From Ceratopteris richardii (lineage: Eukaryota; Streptophyta; Polypodiopsida; Polypodiales; Pteridaceae), in assembly GCA_020310875.1 (NCBI GenBank), contig CM035412.1, positions 134,429,368-134,493,367 of the forward strand: DNA of 64,000 nt. The letters run 5' to 3'. Made by a program: the position numbers and the translations under genes. Under the pieces are notes generated by a model. That model searched no databases, was not told the DNA's origin, and saw only the letters and a program-made list of their open reading frames with translations. Of the stretch, positions 56,395-64,000 are shown in pieces (position 1 is the first letter of the stretch; each line of letters starts with the position of its first letter).

Positions 56395-59300
56395 ATGGCA
56401 ATTGTCGATGGAATGAGTCAGCTTATGAGTGATAAGCTAAACAAGGACAATTTCCATGCTTGGAGATTGAGAATGAAAAATTCTTGATTGGAAAAGGCTA
56501 TTGGAAGTACATTGAAGGAGAGAACAAAAATGATGGTAGCTATCTAAGAGGAATCAGACTATGGATGAGTTAAGAGCATATGAAGAAAGGAATCAAGGAG
56601 CACAAAAGGCAATGTATTGGCTATCTGTTATCATATAGGATAGAATGATTGGGCACATAGAGGATGCCAAGACTCTAAACGAAACTTGGAACAGTTTGTT
56701 CACATTGTATGAGACCAATACAAAGGCATGTAAATTGGAAATCAAGAACAAGCTTTATACACTTGAGAAAAAGGGCATGTCGGTATGACTACACCCTAAA
56801 AATCAAAATCATATGTGAGTGACTTGCATCTATTGGCATGAATAAAGATGATGATGATAAAGTGGAAGTGTGCCTTCGTGGTTAAGGAGTTGCATATAAG
56901 TAGTTCAAAACTTCTATTGAGACCAAGGAAAATATTCCAAATTTTGGTGATTTGGAGTCCATGCTGATTGTTGAAGAAAAGAATCTCATTGAGGAATCAA
57001 AACTCCCTAGGAAAACCTAGTTATGGGTCGGTATTCTACTATGGAAGAGGAAAACGCAAAGGTAGAGGTTTTGGAAGTGGAAGAGGAAATAGCAACCAAC
57101 ACCTAGGTCAACATCAAAATAATGCAAAAGATAGAGGATAGTTTGATGTAAGGGGAGCCAAAGAGGCTGCAAAAATTTCCAAAGAAATGATTCAACTAGT
57201 GACAAAAAGGATGCTAGAATTATGGTAAACCTATAAACTTTGAACATGACTGCAACTTGAAGAATCAAAATAATAGAAGGCAACAAAACAACTATGCATC
57301 CACAAATGGAGAGCATTCTAAGATGTTCTTCATGGTCCAAGATCATATGATGTCTACCGATGTTTCAAAATCGAATGGTAATGTCTAGTATGTTGATTTT
57401 GGTGCTTCAAATCACATGAGGAGACATGCAGAATGGTTTAATGGTTTGCAAAAGTTACCAGTCTTGGATATGTTGAAACACTCGATGACACATCACATCC
57501 TATCAAGCATACAGGAAGCATAGCATTGTCTATGGAGGATGGGAAGGTAAAACATCTTGTTGATGTGCTCCATGTTCCAAATATAACAAAGAATCTGGTT
57601 TCTATTGGACAAATGGTTGACCAAGGATTACAATTCAAGTTCAATATCCATGGATTATATGTAGAAGAGTATGAATAGGATGGAAGATTTATTGCCAAAG
57701 GAAACAAAGTGGGTAGGATTTTCACCTTAAATGTGAAAATTCCTAAAATGAATGCAACTATGTTTGTGCAGGAGTTATTGCTCATATAGAGATCTGGCAC
57801 AAATGAATTGGACATGCAAATTTGCAGAGGCTAAAATTGATGCAATCAAAGGAGATTATCAATGCACTACCAAATTTCAAGGTTGCAAAGATAGAAAAGG
57901 TATGTGCAACATGTCAATTTGGTAAACAGTCAAGAGCATTGTTTTCACATGACAAGCATGTTAGTGAGAATATGATAGAAATAGCACATACACATTTTTG
58001 GGGTCTTGCATAGATCACATCTATTGGTGATTGTAGTTTTATGTTACTTTCATTGATGATCATACACGAAAAATATGGGTGTATTCCATGAAAGAGAAAA
58101 GTGAGGTGTTCACTCACTTCCAAAATTTTAAGGCTACGGTAGAAAAGCAGATAGGGAAGTATATTAAGACATTAAGATCTGATGTAGGAGGTTAATACAT
58201 GTCAAATTAATAATTAGCATTTATGGAATTTGACAACGGTTTTCATGTAGGTACACACCACAACAGAATGCCATTACTGAATGCAAAAATAGACATATTG
58301 TAGAAATAGCAAGAGCCTTGATGGATGAGAAGAATATTCCTCATCGTTATTGGGCAGAAGCTATGCACACTACTGTATACATCATGAATAGAACTCTGAC
58401 CATTGATGTACATCAAGTTACACCTGAAGAGAAGTTTACAGGTAACAAGAAAAATTATCACATATGAAAGTATTTGGCTATATTGCATATGTACATGTTC
58501 CAAATGAGTTGAGGATGAATCTTGATCCAAAAGCAAAAAAATGTATCTTCATTGGATACTCCCTTGAGCAAAAGGAATATGAATGTATAACACACTCACA
58601 TGATAGGCAATGGTAAACATAGATGTGGTGTTTGATGAAATGTCAAGGTTCTATTTAGATGCAAAAGAAGGACTTAATCTTGACTCAAATGACAAAGGAA
58701 ATAAATACTGAAAAAGCAAGTGCAGAATCTCCAGTTTTGAGTGGACATGATGCATCATCAATGAGTACTTCCCAACTCAAATCCATGGAATGGAAGATTG
58801 CATGGAAATTTCAATCCATAAAATTCATCAACTACATCAAAGAAAGGTAAAAGAAACTTTCTGCTATTGGTGAAACATCTACAAGTTTGAAAGATGTTGA
58901 TGGAGTATCAAGCGGTTCAAAGAAGGTCCTTGATGAGGAACTTGGATTGCGCTCTATGGAGACTCTAGGATTAAGAAAGGCACACGTAGATGATGCAATG
59001 AGAAGTGAGTGACCAAGAAGATATAGGAGGATGCAGAATTAACTGCAAGGATTGACGTATGATAGTTACATGGCTCCTCACTTTGACTACATGATTGAGT
59101 TAATACAAGATGTTGAACCTTCTTCTTTTGAAGATGCAATTGGAAATGCAAATTAGGAGAAAGCTATGGATGAGGAGATGGCTGCACTTTAAGGGAATGA
59201 AACATGGAAGCTAGTTCCATTGTCACAAGGAAAGAAAACCATAGGCTACAAGTCGGTTTACAAGGTAAGGCACAATGCTGATAGTAGCATAAGTAGGTAT

Positions 59301-60610
59301 AAGGCAGGATTGGTAGCAAAAGGATATGCACAAACATATGGCATCGATTCTCAGGAAACATTTGTCCTTGTTTTCTAACATGTTACTGTCAGAGCACTTG
59401 TTGCATTAGCTAAAGCAAGAGGATGGACTTTGCATCATATGGATGTGAATAATGCTCTTTCATGATGAGTTATAGGAAGAAGTATACATGGACCAACTAC
59501 CAAGGATATGAAGATTCAAAGCACCCAAAATATGTTTGTAGGTTGCAAAAGAATCTATATGGGCTTAAACAAGCCCCTCATCCTGGGCATGCAAGAGTTT
59601 TTTATTACTTAACCACCATTGAATCTTCTATGTGTGATGTAGATCATTCGTTACATGCAAGGAAGGGTGATGATGGCATCACAATTGTGGCTATTATGTT
59701 GATGAATTCATTGTAGGAGGTGATAATGAAGATAGAATTAAAGAGGTAAAGCAGATCCTTATGCAGGAATTCGACACGAAAGATCTTGGTGTTCTACACT
59801 ATTTTTTGGGCATTGAGTCTATACATAAAAAATAGGTATATGTATTTTGCAAAGGCAATATGCCTTGAGTATGCCGCAAAATTATGGTATGGCTGATTGT
59901 AGCAAATCTCTATGCCATTAGATCCGAATTTGAAGTTCGATACTACATCATGTGAAGCATTGGAAAATGCTATTATGTACAAGAAAACTATGGGAAGTTT
60001 GATATATCTCACAATTACAAGGCATCATCTAAGCTACATGATTGGACTTGAAAGTCAACTATGTAGGTTATGAGGAAACAACATTTAGATTCTCGGAGGT
60101 GCACTCTACATTATGTGAGTGCTACTTTGGATTATGCATTATTTTATGAAGCTAGTTTAGATTTGGAGGTTCATGGATACATGAATGTAGATGGATGGTA
60201 TTATTCAAGATAGAAAATCTACTAGTGGCTTTCTATTCGCACATGGAGTGCAACCATTACATGGAGTAGAAAAAACAACCCACTATTGCTTTGTTGAGAA
60301 CAGAGGCTAAATATAGAGGTGGTGCAATGGCAGCATGTGAATCATCATGGTTTAGAGATGCTACTTGTAGATTTAGGTGTGGAAGTGAAAAGCCAATCAT
60401 CATCTAATTTGATGATTTTAGCAGCATTTAGTTAGCATGAAATCCACGTTTCATGAAAGAACTAAAGCATATCAAGGTACCATTATCACTTCATCAGGGA
60501 AAAGGTATAAGCAAGTAACATTGATCTTGTTTATGTGAGGATAGATGAGAAGGTTGTTGATATTTTCACTAAATCACTTGGAGAAAAGAAGTTGAAGAAG
60601 TTTTGAAGAT
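56395..60610 (+). pseudogene. Element J gag-pol (many stops)
   Basis: It starts MAIVDGMSQLMSDKLNKDNF, a copia gag. The protease reads VDFGASNHMRRHAEW (DSG altered to DFG), and integrase has CATCQFGKQSRALFSHDKH and NRHIVEIARALMDEKNIPH. RT begins near 59170 with GNETWKLVPLSQGKKTIGY and KAGLVAKGYAQTYGID. RNase H is legible at 60210-60260 (RKSTSGFLFA). Frames change repeatedly and stops are dense, so it is long dead. The RT YVDD motif is only partly legible near 59690. Confidence 0.8.
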
Positions 60611-60649
60611 GCTTTGATTAGAGGACATGAAGTTGAGCTTGAGGGGGTG

Positions 60650-61043
60650 TGTTGAGATATCGGAATCAACATGTGATGAACGAGGATGACACCTATCACT
60701 TTTTTCATTTCTTCTGACATGTATAGTGGTCACCCTGGTATATGTGAGGGATACTTTAGTGAGCTTTTACTAGATTCATCTATCCAGAGTGATGGCACAC
60801 TTGTTTTTTCTAGCTCAGTCTTTCGTGGATATTAGGTTTCTACTTGTGCAGTGTTCTTTAAATATTGCACTAGTTGTGTTGTTGTATTAGGTTATTCTTG
60901 TATATCCCTTTATGTAGTAGAAGAAGAAGAATAAGAAGAAGATCATTCTTCCTGCCTCAATCTGTGTGTGTGTCTATGTGTTCTCTTCTTTGAGTGTGAG
61001 AGTGTGTAAGTGAGCTCTCTTCCTTATCTCCTTCTTCGTGATA
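60650..61043 (+). repeat. Element J 3' LTR
   Basis: It begins TGTTGAGATATCGGAATC after GAGGGGGTG and ends CGTGATA, aligned with GTGACA of the left remnant. It contains an AAGAAGAAGAATAAGAAGAAG microsatellite run and a short GT run. Confidence 0.65.
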
Positions 61044-61275
61044 GTAAGCACATGTAAGCTTGATTTTGGTTATAAAAATTCGATTTCTCCATCTCTTTGT
61101 CTTACCTTGTTTATATGTGTGCATATGTCTATGCACGCTTGTGTGCTTTCTCACTAACAAACTTGTAATATCACTTGCTTCTGGTCATCATATCAAGCCT
61201 GCTATCTCCTACGACTGACAATTATGAGGTGGATCGCCTCACATTGATACTCATCACTATGCAAGAGTGACAATG
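61044..61275 (+). repeat. A-type LTR remnant, probably the 3' LTR of element D
   Basis: TGTGTGCTTTCTCACTAAC, CACTTGCTTCTGGTCATC and GATACTCATCACT align with TGTGTGCTTCTCACTCACG, CACTTGCTCGAGGTCTTC and GCTACTCATCACT in the element A LTR (6420-6525). It flanks copia J on the right, as ORF3 of D flanks it on the left. Confidence 0.65.
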
Positions 61276-61369
61276 TTGCTGATAAAACATTACTTAGCTA
61301 GTCAGAAGGGAAAAGATAAAGGACCTCATTATGTAAGCAAAAATCTCCTACTGCTGCATAGTCTAAAAA

Positions 61370-62720
61370 GGAAGAAAAGATAACAAGAAAACAAAAATGG
61401 AAGAAGATCATTCTTACTATGTCTGATGGTAGTGTTTCAAATTTTTTAGATGTCGCATATGTGTCAGGGATCAAGAAAATATTTTATCAATTTCACATTA
61501 GCTAAGATTGGACTTGGTTGTCACACATTTATTAATGATAGATGTATGTTTTCATCATATCTCAAATGGTGATGTTAGTATTGCTTCCTCGAATTTTATG
61601 CATGGGCTAATATGTAAGCTCATAGATTATGCAAAGTTGTGAATGATTTAGCATGTACAATTCATGATTCTCAAGCTATCTCAAATGCAAAACTTTGGCA
61701 TGCATACTTTGGTCATCTCAATCTTGCTAGTTTGCTTCATGTGCATAATATGAAATGGTGTCCTCTCTATGCACACTTAAGGCACCTTTGAAAAGTGTCT
61801 TTGAAGTCTATATTTTGGGCAAATGTGTTCCTCGCTCCCAAAAAATGGTCTAGTTAGAGCTGCTGATATGTTGAGGCTTGTTCATAGTGATATAGCCATG
61901 CATGGCTTTATCTATTGAAAGAAAACTCCAAGGTGTTTATGTGTTTGAAACACTTCCTCTTATGGATGAAAATTTATCAGGATGTAGAATGGGCATCCTC
62001 CATTCTCATGAAGGGAGAGAATACATGTCTTTTGAGTTTAATGCATTTCTAGCTAAGTGTGGGATAAAAAATAAGTGTAAAGTGTCATAGAAACCTCAAA
62101 AAATGGATTGTTTTAAAGGAAGTTAAAGTCTTGCAAGGAAATGGCAAGGTTTATGTTAAAAAGTCAGTCTTTACCATATAACTACTAGCTTGAAGTTGTT
62201 ATGTGGGCAACATATCTACTTAATAGGTGTCCCACCAAATCATTCCATATGAGGGTTTCCATGGTTGCAAGCTATCTACTGCTCATCTTCATGTTTTCTA
62301 TTGTCTAGCATATGCATAAGTGTTTGAATAATAATGTAGAAAATTGGATGATAAATTCATGAAGTGTATCTTCCGTTCATAGAGTCCAAAAACAAAGGCT
62401 ATCATTTGCATCATCCATAAAATAAACGAATTTTGCTTAGTTGTGATGTTGTTTTTGTGAAAGATTCAATTCAATCCTTAATTTCATGTACCAAGAAGAC
62501 ATCAATTAGCTCAAAGGATATGTATGACACTTTATTCCCTCTTTTTATACATCAATGGTCAAGTTTTGGTCCAAACAAGCCTATTTCTCAACCTTTACAA
62601 GTTTCAAATGATGATCCATATCATTCCATTTATGATGCAGATTTAGATGATGTAGTTATTAATGAGAGGGTTGACATAGAAGAGGAAAGGAACATCTAAA
62701 TGATTGGTGCAAACTTTGAG
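61370..62720 (+). pseudogene. Decayed copia fragment related to element G (protease to start of RT)
   Basis: ILTMSDGSVSNFLDVAYVSG and GIKK match the protease end of G. LWHAYFGHLNLASLLH (61690-61745), then ENLSGCRMGILHSHEGREYM and SFEFNAFLAKCGIK match its integrase. VVFVKDSIQSLISCTKKTSI and SSKDMYDTLFPLF (62433-62560) match its integrase-RT linker. Both ends are truncated. I see no LTR, primer site or duplication. Confidence 0.75.
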
Positions 62721-63279
62721 AGATAGCAAAAGATGCACCTTATAGTTTTCCACATAGAATCCTCCTTTGGTGAACCACACATGGTAGCCTCATTCTAGAA
62801 TTATTCCAAAAAAAACTGAATTTCTATTTATAGTAGGTATGGGCAAGCCATCCTTCAAATATTTTTCTTCTTGATTACCTTCAAGCATCACATCCAAAAG
62901 AGAGTAGTAACATCACATGTACGACAAGTACTTTAATATTTCCTCTATATGTTGGACATGGAGATTTCTTAACCAATCTTTTATGCAACTCATATGGTTG
63001 TTCTAGCTAGTGCATGTCTGTTCTAACTAGTATCTATGTACCATGTGTTGTGTATAATCTTTAACTCATGCTTACTCATCATTGTCATAAAACTATTTTT
63101 TCGTATATTTGAAGTTGAGTAACATAATACCTAGATTTTCATGGCATTGTGTGACTTATTGAGAATCAAATTGCTCCTTGATTATTTTCTTACTAGTACT
63201 CCCTTGTATAGTGGCCTGGTTATCCACATATGAAATGGCCACCTTCACTTAAGACTATATATGGGTACTTCCTACCAAC
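62721..63279. other. AT-rich sequence with nothing recognised
   Basis: No ORF with family similarity, tRNA or LTR end could be identified. Confidence 0.4.
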
Positions 63280-63320
63280 TGTTAGACTCAAGAAATGATA
63301 GGCAACAGATGGTTGAATCA
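63280..63320 (+). repeat. LTR-start-like direct repeat (second copy at 63960-64000)
   Basis: TGTTAGACTCAAGAAATGA and the following GGCAACAGATGGTTGAATCAC recur as TGTTAGAATCAAGAAATGA and GGCACGAGATGGTTGATCAC at the window end. The second copy is preceded by the purine run AGAAGGGGAAGAGAA, so it probably marks a 3' LTR that runs off the window. The first copy lacks an obvious primer site downstream. Confidence 0.5.
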
Positions 63321-63361
63321 CATCCTAAGAGGCAGGATTAGGAAGTAATCCTCAACCATGG

Positions 63362-63425
63362 ATTTTGGGGCAAGTGGTTAGCCCATCCTACTTCTAACCG
63401 GTAGGTCTTGAGTTCAAATCCACAA
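63362..63425 (+). repeat. tRNA-derived SINE-like segment
   Basis: GGGGCAAGTGGTTAGCCC (A-box-like) lies about 40 bases before GAGTTCAAATCC (B box, 63410-63421). This is the same B box sequence as in the SINE-like element at 35945-36165, on the opposite strand. Confidence 0.5.
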
Positions 63426-63659
63426 TTGTTATCAAAGATTAGGAAGTAGGCTTGGGAAAGGTGGATGGAAGTTGCATGCATTGCTTTCAAAGATGAGCCC
63501 AACAAATATTATAGTGTATCTCCCAATAAGTAGGTCGGATTGAGACGTGTAAGATACCATTGGAAAGCTCTTAGAAATGAACTTTTAAATGCAAGAACTA
63601 TACTTAGGATCCTAGATATCTTACATGGGTGATAATCAGGTTTCGGAGACCAAGTTGAG

Positions 63660-63926
63660 AATAAGATAGGTAAGTAGGCTAGTGGCCAAGAAGTGGAAAG
63701 GAAATGTTCAAGATACCAAGGTTCAAAGCATGGCAAGTCTGTAGGCAAGTGGTCAAGAAGTGAAAAGAAAAGGCTCAAGACAACAAGGCTGAGAGCAAGA
63801 CAATTCCATAGGCAAGTTTCCAAGAAGAATAAAGGCAAGGTTCAAAAGGCCAAGGTTGAGAACAAGAAGGTTCAAGAGACTGTGCAAGGGAAGGACATGA
63901 ATTCAAGGGGAGACACAAATGGATAA
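63660..63926 (+). other. Lys/Gln-rich low-complexity frame before a polypurine tract
   Basis: The 77-codon frame from 63693 is extremely basic (QVSKKNKGKVQKAKVENKK). The underlying DNA has recurring CAAGAAG and CAAGGTT words. It ends shortly before the LTR-like repeat at 63960, so it is probably the 3' end of an element internal region. I would not call it a gene. Confidence 0.3.
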
Positions 63927-64000
63927 TTGATGACAATGATCTCTAGAAGGGGAAGAGAATGTTAGAATCAAGAAATGAGAGGCACGAGATGGTTGATCAC

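Larger units (their letters stand above)
55938..61043 (+). mobile_element. Element J: decayed Ty1/copia retrotransposon, 5' LTR truncated
   Basis: The right LTR is 60650-61043 (394 bp, after polypurine GAGGGGGTG). Only the last ~70 bp of the left LTR remain (to 56004), recognised by CTCTTCTTTATCTCTTTCC against CTCTTCCTTATCTCCTTC. The primer site TGGTATAAGAGC (56005-56016) has one mismatch to the Met type. A single deletion seems to have removed the start of the LTR together with the C-terminal part of element D ORF3. Confidence 0.78.

Noticed and set aside
63509..63838. Minus-strand 109-codon hydrophobic frame
   Set aside because: It is the shadow of the purine-rich Lys-coding strand; its Leu/Phe/Ser richness is a composition effect.

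Overview
This window is repeat-dense plant nuclear DNA. It holds no recognisable host gene, rRNA gene or CRISPR array. Almost everything that can be read is LTR retrotransposon: Ty3/gypsy and Ty1/copia polyproteins, initiator-Met-type (TGGTATCAGAGC) and Asp-type (TGGCGCCGTTGCCGGGGAA) primer-binding sites, polypurine tracts, 5-bp target-site duplications, and two tRNA-like SINE heads. That combination points to a large plant genome. A fern or gymnosperm would fit, but the sequence does not settle the lineage.

Layout. (A) 1-~6545: 3' half of a gypsy element cut by the window edge, with integrase C-terminus, a second retropepsin, a W-x-P-K repeat region, a long extra ORF (ORF3) and a 3' LTR. (D) ~7370-~61275: a much older relative of A, rearranged and full of insertions. 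Its gag-RT-RNase H lies on + at 7379-10985. Its integrase/second protease/ORF3-N block lies on - in pieces at 10990-12024, 33440-35506 and 48803-49253. Its ORF3 middle is on + again at 49250-50692 and 55849-55937, and an A-type LTR remnant is at ~61044-61275. The simplest reading is one element with an internal inversion. Inserted into D are: B, a 15.8-kb gypsy element (12030-33434, TSD GTGGT, LTRs ~2.5% diverged) whose 3' LTR is split by K, an intact copia element (27604-33233, TSD AGATA, 2 LTR differences in 718 bp, 1356-aa ORF); E, an old chromovirus-like gypsy element (35507-48802, LTRs ~10% diverged) containing copia F on - (39303-45234, TSD TAAAG); copia G on - (50693-55848, TSD AGGGA, 3 differences in 230 bp); and a decayed copia J on + (~55935-61043). 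After 61280 come a decayed copia fragment of the G family, a SINE-like segment, and a direct repeat that looks like LTR starts of another element.

How the genes work together. A, B and D share an architecture I do not recognise as standard for plant gypsy elements. After gag, PR, RT and RNase H they have a duplicated HHCC zinc-binding domain before and at the integrase, then a charged helical linker, then a second aspartic protease (DSG ... ILGQ), then W-x-P-K motifs. A separate ORF3 of about 1350-1500 codons follows, with an N-terminal HWF domain, a variable Pro-rich or Glu/Lys-rich middle, a coiled coil and a conserved C-terminal domain. B also carries about 34 copies of a ~29-bp hairpin minisatellite in its leader. 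This 3' module is the best candidate for an undescribed system in the window.
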